NCBI GenBank assembly: GCA_009829735.1
Contig: CM020619.1
Location: forward strand, 34,202,283-34,266,282
Direction: 5' to 3'
DNA length: 64,000 bases
Source of the DNA: Pyropia yezoensis
Taxonomy: Eukaryota; Rhodophyta; Bangiophyceae; Bangiales; Bangiaceae
The stretch's first letter is position 1. Every line of letters starts with the position of its first letter. The position numbers and the translations under genes are program-made. This document shows, in pieces, positions 42,240 to 54,026 of the stretch. The notes beneath the pieces are model-generated. The model had not been told where the DNA came from, searched no databases, and worked only from the letters and a program-made list of their open reading frames with translations.

Positions 42240-43182
42240 CCGTTGGAGCTGGCCGTCCGAAGCTCACAACGGCAGCCTCGGCCAAGTGGGTCAGGAGGAC
42301 GAACCAACCGTGCCGGATACTGCGGCGACCTAAGGGAGTCCGCCCACCTCGGGTAGTACTCCCCCAGAACGTAAACCCACGTCGGGTCATCGCGGTGCTG
42401 ACGGGTGAGAACTTCCAGGTGGCTGGACGGGTGCAACTTGCCCCCGGCCGTGCATGCTGTACCCGTATCGTACTTGATACCGGGTCAGGAGCCTCCTTGA
42501 TACGCAAGTCGCTATTACCAACGGAGGTGAAGCTCCAACGCTGGAGGTCCTAAGCTGACCATACGATTGACATCAATGGTGGGGTACTTCCCATCGTTGG
42601 TGCCGTGACCCTACCAACTAGGTTGGGGGACCCATGAGGTCGACGTGACCTATGGCGTAGTTGAGAATATATCGGTACCCCTGCTTCTGGGTACCCCTTA
42701 TGTCGTAACACAAGTGCCTTTGATCTGTGGCCCCGAGTACTGGGTCAAGTTGATGAATGGGGAGACTATCCCCATCCTTGGTAAGGGAAAGTCTGTGGCT
42801 CCTGTGACAGTCTCACAGTCGAAGCCTGTTTGCTCTGTGAGGGAAGGGTTTACTGCTACCCTGCGTTTAGCCCGCAAAGTCACGTTGCCCCCCAACTCGG
42901 TGGCGCACGTTGACGTTGTAACTGATTTTACGGGGAACGGGTTGGTGCACCCTAACCCCCGACTTGCTCGCAAGCACCAAGTGCATGTTGCCCTTGGCAC
43001 GATGGACTCCAAAGCCGGAGTCCCGTGGAGGATCCAGGTGATGAACCTGAGCCCGACGCCCAAGTACTTCAAGTCGGGAGCCAAGTTCGGCTATATCGAC
43101 CAACATGAGGGACCGGTAGTAGCGGTCACCCTCAACGCGGGCGCAAGTAGCGACCCCGAAGTCCGGAAAGGAGAAGCATCAA
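42236..43182 (+). pseudogene. pol: pol start of element 2, truncated by gap
   Basis: The protease region is readable with the canonical LDTGSGAS. A TAA follows QRWRS at 42551-42553, and an extra G near 42634 shifts the frame. It then reads on (VENISVPLLLGTPYVV...) until the gap, before RT. Confidence 0.8.
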
Positions 43183-43682
43183 NNNNNNNNNNNNNNNNNN
43201 NNNNNNNNNNNNNNNNNNNNNNNNNNNNNNNNNNNNNNNNNNNNNNNNNNNNNNNNNNNNNNNNNNNNNNNNNNNNNNNNNNNNNNNNNNNNNNNNNNNN
43301 NNNNNNNNNNNNNNNNNNNNNNNNNNNNNNNNNNNNNNNNNNNNNNNNNNNNNNNNNNNNNNNNNNNNNNNNNNNNNNNNNNNNNNNNNNNNNNNNNNNN
43401 NNNNNNNNNNNNNNNNNNNNNNNNNNNNNNNNNNNNNNNNNNNNNNNNNNNNNNNNNNNNNNNNNNNNNNNNNNNNNNNNNNNNNNNNNNNNNNNNNNNN
43501 NNNNNNNNNNNNNNNNNNNNNNNNNNNNNNNNNNNNNNNNNNNNNNNNNNNNNNNNNNNNNNNNNNNNNNNNNNNNNNNNNNNNNNNNNNNNNNNNNNNN
43601 NNNNNNNNNNNNNNNNNNNNNNNNNNNNNNNNNNNNNNNNNNNNNNNNNNNNNNNNNNNNNNNNNNNNNNNNNNNNNNNNNN
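43183..43682. other. Assembly gap of exactly 500 N
   Basis: Second round-number gap. It joins Ty3 pol to the middle of an SDR gene, which is not a natural neighbour. Confidence 0.99.
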
Positions 43683-44822
43683 CACCGGCACACCCATCCC
43701 CACCACCACCGTCGCCACCGCCATCATCACCACCGTCGCCACCTTCGCCATGGGGGGTGGCGGTGAGCGTAGTGATTAACACGCGCGGTCAGGATGCGCA
43801 CGTACGCGTTGAGGGCGGCTTTGGACAGTGCATACGCTGGCTGCTCGCCCGTGCACGAGCGCCGACAGTGGGGTGGCACCTGCCGTCACCGTCGCCACGG
43901 TAGCTTCGATAGTCGCCAGCAGAGCGCACTCCCACTCGTCGGGGGTTGCCAAGTCCGCCGCCGCAACCGTCATCGCAACTGCCCTCGCGCCCGGCATCGC
44001 CCGCCGCCACCACTGCCGTCTCTGCACCACCCCCCCCCTCCCGCCTGCGTGCGCTTCGCACATCGCTTCTCCCCGTCTGCTGCTGCGTCGGCGGTGGCCG
44101 CCGCCGCCGCCGCCGCCGCTGCCACTTCGGCGCCCGCGGCGGCGCCATCGAGCGCCACCCGCAGCGGGGTGGCGAGAAAAAGCCAGCTCCCCATCTCCAG
44201 ACGGCACCACCACCAGCCGCGGTCGGCGGACCGCCACAATGCCGGTAAGAGCGCGGCCACCACTGACCGGGTGGCATAAAATTTGGTGGAGAGCGCCGCA
44301 GTGAGGTCGGCGGCTTCGTCGCTGCCGCTGCTGCTGCGCCACCACCGCTGCCGCTCCCGGGACAGACGCCTGCATTGAAGACGGCAACATCAAGGCCGCC
44401 GCCACCAGCGGCCACGTCGGCATCGACAGTGGCGGCGAGCGCCGCCACGCTCGACTCGTCGGTCACGTCGAGCACCCGCACGCGGGCCGTCGGGGGGAAC
44501 GGCCCATCTCCGCTGTCGCACTCGCCGTCCCACCGCGCGTCGCGCTCGCCGTCTCTGCTGCCGTCGACGCTCTCGTCGTAGTTCCCGGCAGCCGCGGCGT
44601 CGGCAGCGGCGACAGTGTAGGCGGCGCGCGCGCCCACTACGGGGGGGTGTCGTGTGCAGGCGAGCACCGCATCGCCGCGGTCGGCCAGCGCCGTCGCCAC
44701 CGCCAGGCCGAGGCCACGGTTTGCGCCCGTCACGAGTGACAGCCGCGGAGGGCGGTGGCGGCGGCGGCGCGCACAGACGGAAGATGGGGGAGGCGCCAAC
44801 GGTGTGTCTCGCCGTGGACCAT
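43683..44822 (-). CDS. SDR gene, 5' portion at the start of contig 3 (frame broken)
   Basis: Reverse complement of 30430-31576. It starts at 44822 and shows TGANRGLG, the DVTDESSV and FNAGV segments. It runs into the Gly-rich repeat, where the contig begins. There are many single-base and few-base indels against 30430-31851 (for example in the GGGG/SSSG stretch near 44320-44345 and near 43850), so the frame is repeatedly lost. Being at a contig end, this is probably low consensus quality. With 29280-29359 it likely makes up one gene. Confidence 0.75.
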
Positions 44823-45372
44823 GGCCGCAACGCATGCCTTCGACAGAAGGCGGGGCGGAGGAGAGAGCGGAAGAGTTCGGTGGGATCTTCTTTCCCCGAG
44901 CCCGCGAGGTTCGCCTCCTATATCGTTTCGTTTACTCTCCGGTGCCTGTGCGTGAAAAGAAGAGAGGATTTTTCAGCACAGTCTATTTGATCACTGACTG
45001 AGCCTGCATGCTCTCAAATTTGGGACGTCGTTTACACGCATTTACCGGAAATAGTCCGGTCACAGCGAACATACGTGATGCAAAAGACTCATTTCTGCGC
45101 AAAATGGTATAAAAAGGGAGAGGCCTGTCGAATGTGCTCCACTTAATCATATCGATCTAATTCATGCATGCGAAACGACGGCGCGCCAATGGCTTCTGCG
45201 AAACAAGAACCGGAGACACATCGAATGCTATTGTGCTTGTCAATAAAATGCACAGACCATGTGAAGCGACGTTAGCAGTTTCTGCTTAGACACTTTTTCA
45301 TTGGCGAGTACAAGGCTGTGCCGGACACCGCCTGATACTGTGACAAAAACGTTTCAGTCCTCTTCCCAATAA
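44823..45372. other. Upstream region of the SDR gene, shared with 29860-30429
   Basis: Less GC-rich than neighbours, with no gene. A TATA box points rightward (45108-45115), and AATAAA-like hexamers occur near 45242 and 45369. It may be a bidirectional promoter between SDR and the Gly-rich frame. Confidence 0.45.
45108..45115 (+). promoter_or_regulatory. TATA box (TATAAAAA)
   Basis: GGTATAAAAAGGG in a fairly AT-rich segment. This is the best core-promoter-like sequence in the window, and it points towards 45.2 kb and beyond. Confidence 0.45.
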
Positions 45373-45798
45373 ATCGAACAGGGTGGCGGCGTCGGTGGCG
45401 GCGGCGGTGGCGATGGTGGTGGCGTCGTTGAAGGAGGAGGTTGCGGCGACACCGGCGGTGGCGGCGGTGGTTGCGATGTTGATAAAGGAGGTTATGGAGA
45501 CACGGGCGGAAGCGGAGCCAGTGGCGGCGGCAGAGACGGCGGAGGCGGAGATGGCAGCGGCGATGGTGGTGGTGGTGGCGGAGGCGGCAGTGGCGGTGGT
45601 CGTACCGAGACGGACGGCAGGAAAAGCGCCAACGACTACGGATGCCCCTCTTTGGATGGTGACGAGCTTCCTGAAGACCAGCACCTGTCTGATGGCCATC
45701 AAACCCCAGGTTCATTCCGTGAGCGCATCCGCTGTGCCACGAAGAACGCAATTTGGGCGCTCCTGGCAGCCGCTGGCTCGTTGTCTCCCCTCACATGA
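45373..45798 (+). CDS. Gly-rich reading frame without ATG (possible internal exon)
   Basis: 142 codons open after a TAA at 45370, ending in TGA. The first 75 residues are Gly with Asp/Ser and a few Cys. The rest has ordinary composition: GRKSANDYGCPSLDGDELPE and then a hydrophobic end (NAIWALLAAAGSLSPL). There is no start codon, but GAACAG at 45376-45381 could be a 3' splice site. Of the open frames here this has the most protein-like composition. No family recognised, and it may be a non-coding GGC-repeat tract. Confidence 0.3.
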   Translation: MEQGGGVGGGGGGDGGGVVEGGGCGDTGGGGGGCDVDKGGYGDTGGSGASGGGRDGGGGDGSGDGGGGGGGGSGGGRTETDGRKSANDYGCPSLDGDELPEDQHLSDGHQTPGSFRERIRCATKNAIWALLAAAGSLSPLT

Positions 45799-48319
45799 CT
45801 GCACCCGCGGACAGGGGCCCCTCTGCGCTCTTTCAGCTTTGTACCGCAGTGGGAGCGGACATTTCCTCAGACATGCCAGACACGCCGACGGCAAGCCCAC
45901 GGCTGCCCTCCGCCCCGACCAGATGATACAACTATGACGTTGGTCACGAATGGCGAGTCAGTGTACCGTGTAGCGAAGGCGGGTCGGTGGACCTCAAGCG
46001 GGTGCTGTGCCAGCCCGACCCGTGGACTCTCCTTCGAGGACCATCAGCTTTTTACCGCTCCCTCTTAATTTCCTAACGAGCACAAGTGGGGAGAGGTCGC
46101 GCTTCTGTCTCCTGGCATGAACGCGCTTCACCAGTTGGTCAAATAGGAGCAGTCCACGTCGATGACTCGTCGTCAGCACTATGCGCGCCTGCTTCAGCCA
46201 TGCGCGGCGCTGGGACGACTCCACTTCGGCGCTCTTTCTGGACCAGGAGGAGGTGGCCCTCGAATTGACCGGGGAGTCCCCCTCTGTTCAGGCAGGGCTG
46301 CCGGCTGTCGCAGCAGCGCGGCAAGATCCTGGCGCAAAAACATTGCCGTCTGAGGGACACACGTTCACGTTGGCCGTACGATGGCGGGATGTGCTTCAGT
46401 TTGCGCTCTCCAAGTTCAATGCGGTGGATACCTGTCTCATGGCATCCGACCGCGAGCTTGTTACATTGGCAGCGGCGACCGAGCACGGGCCGTCGACGGC
46501 GTCACCGCCACCTCGAATCGTCATCGTCGCGTACAGCCGCTCGTCGGTGGTCGTCTCGGCTGCGCCCCGCGAATCTTTTGAGTCGGTCCCGAATCGCACC
46601 GCTGTGGCTGCCCGCCTCCGATCTAGCCTGCTGATCGCGACGCTTCTGCCGACACCCGCGACTTCCCCGTCGGCCCCGCCGCGCTGGGTGTGTCCGCTTC
46701 ACGCCCCGACGGCGGCTGCGGTCCCGCTGCTGTCTATCTCCACCGCGACAGCTACTACACTAACGGAGAGCTCGAGGCACACGGTCGACGCTCTTTCGCC
46801 CATACGGGTCGGTGCTCGCGGCTACTGACGACCTTCATAGCCGGGGTGGACTCTACGAGGACGCCTGGACGGGGCGGCTGGTTCCGCCGCAGGTCGCTTC
46901 CGCACTGACGCTCCGCTGTTGCAGTCGTGTCGGGCGCGGATGTCTTCTTTTTTACACCGTTGCTCTAGCTGGGCTCCGCTGGGAGTGGCGGAGCCCCCAT
47001 CGCACGACGTTGCGTTCGCGCTGCTCCAGGAGCGGGCGGGAGGGAGATAGCCTGCGGCGTTTGCCTCGACCTACCTGTCCGCACGCGTCGCCGCGAAGCG
47101 AGGGGTGACTACAGCCGAGTCACGGGGCGTGAGCGAGGAGAAGAACAAAACAGGTCCACGTGAACCTTTGCAGCCGACGGATGGCCCCCTCGAGGAAGAT
47201 GGACCTCATCGGCCATGATGTTTTTGCCATGACTCTGGCAGTGGCTGTTTGTGCGGGGCAGCGCGTGTCGTGCCTTCTCCCTCCCCTTTATTCTAATTGT
47301 GGGTGACCGCATTAGCGCCGCCCCCCCGCTCGCGCGCTCGCGTTGGAGGTGATCGATGCGCTCATGCACTGCCCTAGAGCCTGTGCGCTTTGTATCTCCT
47401 GGTGTTTCGTTCGCTCCTCCTGCCTCAGTTCCTGGAGGCGCCTACAGAGGGTGGGCCCTGTGGAAGGGGTGGGAAGGGTCGGTTGCAGGCAGGGCTTGGT
47501 GGAAGGAAAGGCGCTCGAGTGAAAGCAGAGAGCCCGCCGTAAAGGCGGCGACGCACACCGCGGTGGGCGACCGACGCGCTCGCTAAACGGGTGGAGATGA
47601 CAGACCGAACGCCCTCCTCTGACGCGTCAGCTCTCGAGTGTCCGGGAGAGCCTTCTCTCGAGAACACGGATAGACGCGGACGGCTGACACCAGCCTGGCC
47701 CATGAATTTGTCGCGCGCGTTCCTCGCTAATGTGAGAAGCTGACCTACCGGTCGCAGAGAGTCTCCCACACCCAGCCGCGGAAAGCGCAGGACTCCTGGG
47801 CGCCCCCTGAGCCTTGTGGGGGGCGGTGTTGCGGTCATTGGGAACGCCCTCCGCCACGTCACGCTGCCGTCCTTAGTGACAGCCACGCGCCATCCCCGCT
47901 GGTAGCCGACGGCCACCCCCCCTCAAACGCGGTTCCTGGCGCTTGCCGCCCTCCGGAATCCCACCATTTCCGTTTGCTCTCCGCAGCCGCTTTGACAACC
48001 CTACGCGCCTCCCCCGCTTTGTGCCGCGAGCGCGCGCGCACGTACGACAGAGGCGGTGCCCCCTGTGCTGTCGTATGCGACGCCCCTGCCACTCCCTTTT
48101 CAGGTCGCCCTCCGCCCCGGCCGTCGCGTGCGCGCGGTCCCTCTGGGGCCCGCCCACGCGCCGACGAATAGGTCCGCCGCTTGAACGCGATCGCCCTCTC
48201 CCTTTTCCTAGCACCCCTGCCCCCCTAGCATTGCCGGTGTGCTTGACGATGCTGTATTTGTACCCGTTGAGGTGGGGGTTCCGTCAGTATTGTGCCGCTC
48301 CTCTTCTCTCCCTACTTCG
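45799..48319. other. Region with only weak coding signals
   Basis: The best frame is plus 46181-46828 (215 aa). It has a stretch (TFTLAVRWRDVLQF, then RELVTLAA and PRIVIVAYSR) faintly like the second half of METTL-type lysine methyltransferases, but the cofactor-binding half is absent, so it is a relic or chance. Frames in 47.1-48.2 kb on the minus strand look like noise. Confidence 0.3.
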
Positions 48320-50062
48320 ATGTCCTGGGAGCGCCTGACCTTTGCTGTTCCTTCGACGGGAGGAGAAGCTCACGGTGTTTATTATGACAGTGGGGATGAC
48401 GGTAGTGACGGTGGAGACCAAGGAGAAGGCGGCGAAGGAGGGGAGGAGAGCTTGACAGGGGCCAGACCCCGCCGCCGCGTGCCGTTGGTTGGGAACGAAA
48501 GAGGGGAGAGCCGCCAGGTGCTGACAGATTGATCTGGTACGGTGCGGCCGGGTCAGATGGTGGCCGTTATGGGTGCTTCTGGTGCGATGTTGTCTGCACA
48601 CGGGATGGTATATCGATGAGCGAGCGCCTACACCGAAAGAGGGGTGGTCGCCGTGGGGCTGGCGCTGCTCTCTGTGAGGTTCGTGTATCAGCAAGAGGTC
48701 TTCATCGCTCTCTTCTAGCAGCCCCGCTCTCCTTCTTTTCGTAGGACTGCCTCGACACTCATTGCTGGCGGATGCACCTCATATGATCTTCCCCATTGTA
48801 TGGTTGGGTGGGTGCGTCGTTTCACGATGGTACATGCTACGTCCTTCCTTCCCTTCCCGTCGAGCCCTCCTCGCAAGGATCTGGGAAAACGACGCTGCTA
48901 AATTCCTGGCGGGACGCCTTCCGGTAGCGCTCGGCGTCACCAGCGGTAGCGGAACGGTTCGGGTAAACGGGTCCCCCCGGGACGTGTCTTAATTCAAGCA
49001 GCTCGCTGCGTTCGTGGCGCAGGACAGCTCTTTCTTCGCGCACCTCTCCGTCCAAGAGACGCTGACCTTCGACACCCGTCTGCGCCTGCCGCTGTCGCTG
49101 GTTGCCGCGGACGTCGACGCGCAGGTGGACTCGGTAATTCGGAGGTGGGCCTCTTTCTTTTGGCCGCTGCCATCCGCGTAGGGGGGCCATTCGAGCGGGG
49201 CATTAGCGGGTGTGAGCGCCAGCGGACGACCATTGGGGTGGGATTGGTGACCGACCCGAGTATCCTGTGTCTAGATGTATGCTTGGGAAAAGTGGGGGAG
49301 GGAGGCATTGTATGGTTGAGTCTACGGATTCTGGCCGCATCGATGTCGACGGTTCTGCAATCTGTTCCGGTTACAACTTCGTCGTCGAGTGTTCTCGTAG
49401 CTGACGTGCTTTAGTTTGCTGCTTCAAGTGGTTGGTCAGTTGCCTCTTGGTCGGGGTGAGATGGGCCGGCTTCATCCCCTCACTATGTTGGGGAGTCTTC
49501 CGTTTTCTTCTTTCTTCTGCGTACGCGGCGTAGGAGCCCACATCTCAGCTGGACACCTTTAACGCTCTTTCTGTGATGGGGAGCCTCCGTCGGCTGGCCT
49601 CCTCTGGCCGCTCCATCGTGGCTACCATCCACCAGCCGCGGTCGGCTACTTACGCCATGGTCGACGCTCTGCTGCTACTTGCCGTTGGGCGGGTGGCGTA
49701 CTATGGGCCCGCTACGGGGGCGGTCACGCGCTTCGCGCGCCTTGGCGTTCGGGGTCCGCCTCGATTCAACCCAGCTGACTTTCTTATCGACACGATGGCC
49801 GTGCCATTGGCGCCCGTAGTCGCCACCGCCTCCGCCGTAGCGCGGATTTACCACCTCGCGTGCCACACGCACGCCGCAGAGGCTCCGTCGTCGCGGGCAT
49901 CAGAAGCAGTGGGTGTAGTGGCCGCAGAGGCTCCGTCGTCGCAGGAATCAGAAGCAGTGGGTGTAGTGGGCGCGGCGGGTGCCGCGGGCATGGAAGAGGG
50001 TTTTGGCAGCGGCGGTGGGGACGCGACGCCTCAGCGTGTACCCAGCAAGCGGGACACGTACG
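48320..50062 (+). pseudogene. ABCG-type half-transporter, ATP-binding half only, decayed and truncated by Ty3
   Basis: Exons are about 48320-48581, 48878-49277 and 49532-50062. They carry MSWERLTFAVP, VRPGQMVAVMGASG, SGKTTLLN (Walker A, split by the first intron, 48582-48877), FVAQDSSFFAHLSVQETL (Q-loop), GISGCERQRTTIG (signature, second Gly replaced by Cys), and VTDPSILCLD joined to EPTSQLDTFNALSVM (Walker B/D-loop, Gly replaced by Gln). ATIHQPRSATYAM (H-loop) and FNPADFLID follow. Lesions: TGA at 48530-48532, a one-base loss near 48903, TAA at 48990-48992 and a frame change near 49147. The membrane domain is missing because sequence passes into Ty3 element 3 at about 50063. ABCG proteins export lipids or small molecules; this copy cannot. 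Confidence 0.85.
49873..49968 (+). repeat. 48-bp direct repeat, two units
   Basis: Units at 49873-49920 and 49921-49968 differ at few bases and encode AEAPSSxxSEAVGVV twice, in frame with the ABCG remnant linker. Confidence 0.9.
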
Positions 50063-53000
50063 GTCAACGTCATTCCGGGCGCAGTACGCCCAGACCTTCT
50101 CAGCGGAAAGGTCTTCCACGTATTCCCACGTATCATCCTTGGCCTTATAGCCGAACCAACGCACCCTCAAAATGAGGCGGTTAGCGTCCTCATCCCAGCC
50201 GTGGTCGATAAACTTAACGAACACGTACTCCTGCGGGCCATGTTTGGCCGCGGGCAGCGAGGGCAGGCGCCACGCTTCCAACACACGCGCCCAAGCCGGG
50301 TCGCCTGCAGGCGGTTGTGCAACTTTGACCACATCCTGCCCGTTTACTGTGCGGACATCATCGTCACTTTCGATGGTGAACAGCCGTCCATCTGTACGAA
50401 GGACCTGGTATGGTTCCTTCGTCTGGAACACCAGCTTACCCCAATTGGGGTGTGTGAGTGAATCAGTACCCAGTCACCCTCCTCGGGGACGTGCTTGGCG
50501 TTACGCACCTTCTTGTCAAAAGTACGCTTGTCGCGCTTTTGTTCTTTGTCCATCTCAGCTCTGACTTGAGGGATGAGTTTTTCAAGCCTAGCGGCGAACT
50601 CCGCCTTACTCTCAGTAGGAGTAGGCGTACTGCCACCACCCTCCCTGGTTGGGAGCGGCCGCCGCACGGCAATATACCGCACGCGACGGGGGGTCACAAA
50701 AGCGAGGGGTACTTCCCCGGTAGATGAGTGAACCTGCGAATTGTAGGCAGTAGTAAGGATAGACATGTATTGGTCCCACGTTTTCACGTGCTCACTCAAC
50801 TAGTGCCGCAGCTGCCGAAACAAAGCTTTGTTGAAGCGCTCCACCTGCCCATTAGTTTGTGGGTGGTAGGGGTTGGCATAGTTTGCCTAAACCCCAAACA
50901 TATCCAGCACTCCCTGAAACAGTACTGACGCGAATTGCGGTCCATTGTCCAATAGTGTACTGTCTGGGATGCCATACGCGGCAACCCAGTGATCTAGGAA
51001 GGCTGACACGACCGACATGACCGTGATCTCTGCCAGAGGGTTTGCTCGGGTAAGTTTGGTGAAGCGATCGCAGATGACCAGGAGGTACTGGTTGCCCTTC
51101 TCGATCACTGGCAGGGGCCCAAGGATGTCCATTGCCAACGCGGCGAAGGGCTCCTTGGCCGGGAACAGTAACATAGCCGTAGTAGGCCGCCGTTCCATCA
51201 GACGGTTCTGCGCACAACTTGTGCAGGAAGCCACCCAACTGTAGATGTCTACCACCATGGACGGCCAGTAGTACCTGGTCCTCAGGGTCGGATACAGCTT
51301 ACTAGACCCCAGGTGTCCACCTGTGGGAGCGTTATGCTCCCGCTCAAGAATGCTGTCCTTGAGGGATGCGGGGACGACAAGTTGTTCGGTCCCCTGAATT
51401 ACCTCCCTCCTCAAGAGGAGGCCATCGTCTCCGATGAAGAACCGCGTCCCCACCACCGTATCTAGAGTATCCCTCTGCGACTTGCAGAAGGAGTCCTCGG
51501 CCTGGGCCTTCACCACCTCGTCCAGGGACAGAAGCAAGTACTTCTTGTTCCCTGGCGCCTCGGGTTCCAACGCCTGACCCGAGCACGTGAATACCCCCCC
51601 GATGGGGATGTCCTCATCGACTGAGTTAGTGTCCAGCCCCTCGGTAGGTACCCGAGAAAGGCCGTCGGCAAGGGCATGTTGCCTGCCAGGTCGGTACTCA
51701 ATGTCAAAGTTGAAGGGTGCCAGTCGCACCCTCCATCCCACCTGTTGAGGCGGGTGTTCGTGCAATCCGTCTTGAAGATGACCTGCAACGCGCGGTGGTC
51801 GCACCGGATGAGGCACTTCTCACCCTCCAGGTAGTGACGAAGTGACGTCACCGCCCACACCACTGCGAGTCCTTCCAACTCGGTGACTCCATAGTTCTTC
51901 TCAGCCGAGTTCAGCCCCTTGCTGAAGTATCCTACCCGCGAGTACTCCTTGTCCGGCTGCTGCTGAAGCAACACACATGCAAGTTGGTCGTAGCTAGCAT
52001 CCACATCCAGGATGTAGTGGCCTCCCAGCCTGGGAATATTCAAGATGGGGGGCTTCAGCAGAAGGTCCCGAAGAGTCTCAACGTATTCCTGCTCCACCTG
52101 ACTTGGGGAAGGCAGGTTCTTTGGTAGCGTTGTGCTAACTAGCTCATTCAGGGGCTTCGCCACCTTGGCGAAGCCCTTAGTGAAACTTTGGCACACGTTA
52201 CATATCCCGAGGAAGCTCCTCATCTGGGTCTGGGTCCGGGGTTACTGAGCCTTACGAATGGCCATCAAGCTCTTCTCGTTGACACTAAGGCGCCCCGGAC
52301 GGACAACATGTCCCAAGTATTCCACCTCCTGGGTGAAGAGGTGGCACTTTCTCGCTTTCAGTGACACACCGGCGTCAGCAAGTAGCTTGAACACCTGGCC
52401 AAGATGGCCAATGTGTTCCTCCGGACTTCGGGAGAACACAATGATATCGTCTAGGTATACAAGAAAGATCTGCCACCATACTCCGACCAGAATCATGTCC
52501 ATGGCGCGCTGGAAAGTTGCCGGCGCGTTGCACAGTCCAGGCGGTAGTCGTTTGCACTGGTAGGTACCACAGTGACAGGTAAAGGTAGTTTTATGCCTGT
52601 CTTCCGGGGCAATGGGAATTTGCCAATACCCCGCGTTACAGTCTAGGGTAGAGAACACGTTTGCCTCCCCCAGAGAGTCCAGACAGTCGTCCATCCTAGG
52701 TAGGGGATAACTTTCCTTCACCGTGCTCTCGTTGAGCTTACGGTAGTCGATACAGAACCGTGGGGTCCCATCAACTTTGGGGACAATAACCACCGGGCTC
52801 GCCCACTCGGCGTGACTGGCCTCAATCACATCGAGAGCCTCCATGCGAACGACTTGCTCCTTGACGAGGGCCCTTGAACGGGGCCCTCTCCTGTACAGTT
52901 GTTGGCGTATAGGGGGTGCACCGCGTTTCAACTCGATCCGGTGTTGGGTGGCTTTCATGAGTCCCAATTGACCATCCCACAACTTGTGATATTGGTCCAA

Positions 53001-54026
53001 GAGGCGTTCAACTTGAACCCTCAACCTGGGTGGAACATTCTCCATGTTCACATGGGGCCGAGGAGAGGCCGCCGGCTTGGCTTGGTGTTTCTCCTTTCCG
53101 GACTTCGGGTCGCTACTCGCGCCCGCGTTGAGGGTGACCGCTACTTCTGGTCCCTCATGTTGGTCGATATAGCCGAACTTGGCTCCCGACTTGAAGTACT
53201 TGGGCGAGGAGCTCAGGTTCATCACCTGAATCCTCCACGGGACTCCGGCTTTGGAGTCCATCGTGCCAAGGTCGACAAGCACTTGGTGCTTGCGAGCAAG
53301 ACGGGGGTGAAGGTGCACCAACCCGTTCCCCGTATAATCAGTTACAACGTCAACGTGCGCCACCGAGTTGGGGGGCAACGTGACTTTACGGGCTAGACGC
53401 AGAGTAGCAGTTAACCCTTCTCTTACCGAGCAAACAGGCTTCGACTGTGAGACTGTCACAGGAGCCACAGACTTTCCCTTACCAAGGACGGGGATGGTCT
53501 CCCCATTCATCTTCTTGACCCAATACTCAGGGCCACAAGTCAAAGGCACTTGTGTTACAACAAAAGGGGTACCCAGAAGCAGGGGTACCGATATATTCTC
53601 GACTACTCCATAGGTCACGTCGACCTCATGGGTTCCCAACCTAGTTGGTAGGGTCACGGCACCAACAATGGGAAGTACCCCACCATTGATGCCGATCATA
53701 TGGTCGGCTTTAGACCTCCAGCGCTGGAGCTTCATCTCCTTTGGTAATAGCGACTTGCGTATCCAGGAGGCTCCTGACTCGGTATCAAGTACGATACGGG
53801 CACAACAGGCACGGCCGGGGGCTAGTTGCACCCGTCCAGCCTCCTGGAAGTTCTCACCCGTCAGCACCGCGATGACCCGACGCGGGTTTACGTTCTGGGG
53901 GAGTCCTACCCGAGGTGGGCGGACTCCCTTAGGTCGCCGCAGTATCCGGCAGGGTTGGTTCGTCCTCTTGACTCACTTGGCCGAGGTTGCCGTCGTGAGC
54001 TTAGGACGACCAGCTCCAACGGTCAT
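50063..54026 (-). pseudogene. pol: pol of element 3
   Basis: Protease active site reads LDTESGAS (Gly to Glu). RT keeps CIDYRKLN and YLDDI. A TAC-to-TAA change ends the frame at about 52242 after RKAQ. A 4-base insertion near 51735 shifts RNase H. Further breaks lie near 50888, 50800 and 50440. Integrase HHCC and DDE segments and a chromodomain (EYVFVKFIDHGW...DTWEYVEDLS) can still be read. Confidence 0.88.

Larger units (their letters stand above)
31771..43182. repeat. Right arm of the apparent inverted repeat
   Basis: Mirrors 17950-29359. Together with 29860-31576 (mirrored at 43683-45388) the whole middle contig is accounted for by reversed copies of the ends of its neighbours. Confidence 0.85.
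39708..43182 (+). mobile_element. Ty3 element 2: same insertion as element 1, cut by the gap
   Basis: It starts at the same target site (AGTTT at 39703-39707) with a 5' LTR at 39708-40172, then gag and the start of pol. The sequence is a mosaic: the gag N-terminus follows element 1 (GGPKSGHRVVYSTG). The capsid region and early pol share variants with elements 3 and 4, including a TAA in pol that element 4 has and element 1 lacks. Many single-base indels near the contig end suggest poor consensus or mixing of repeat copies. Confidence 0.85.

Noticed and set aside
29860-45388. Three tandem or inverted functional SDR genes and two lysyl-oxidase genes as a real gene-family expansion
   Set aside because: Copies are collinear reversed duplicates separated by exact 500-N gaps. 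One locus plus an inverted alternative contig explains them.
46181-46828. Methyltransferase gene
   Set aside because: Only faint resemblance to one half of METTL-type enzymes and no S-adenosylmethionine-binding motif. Kept only as a remark.
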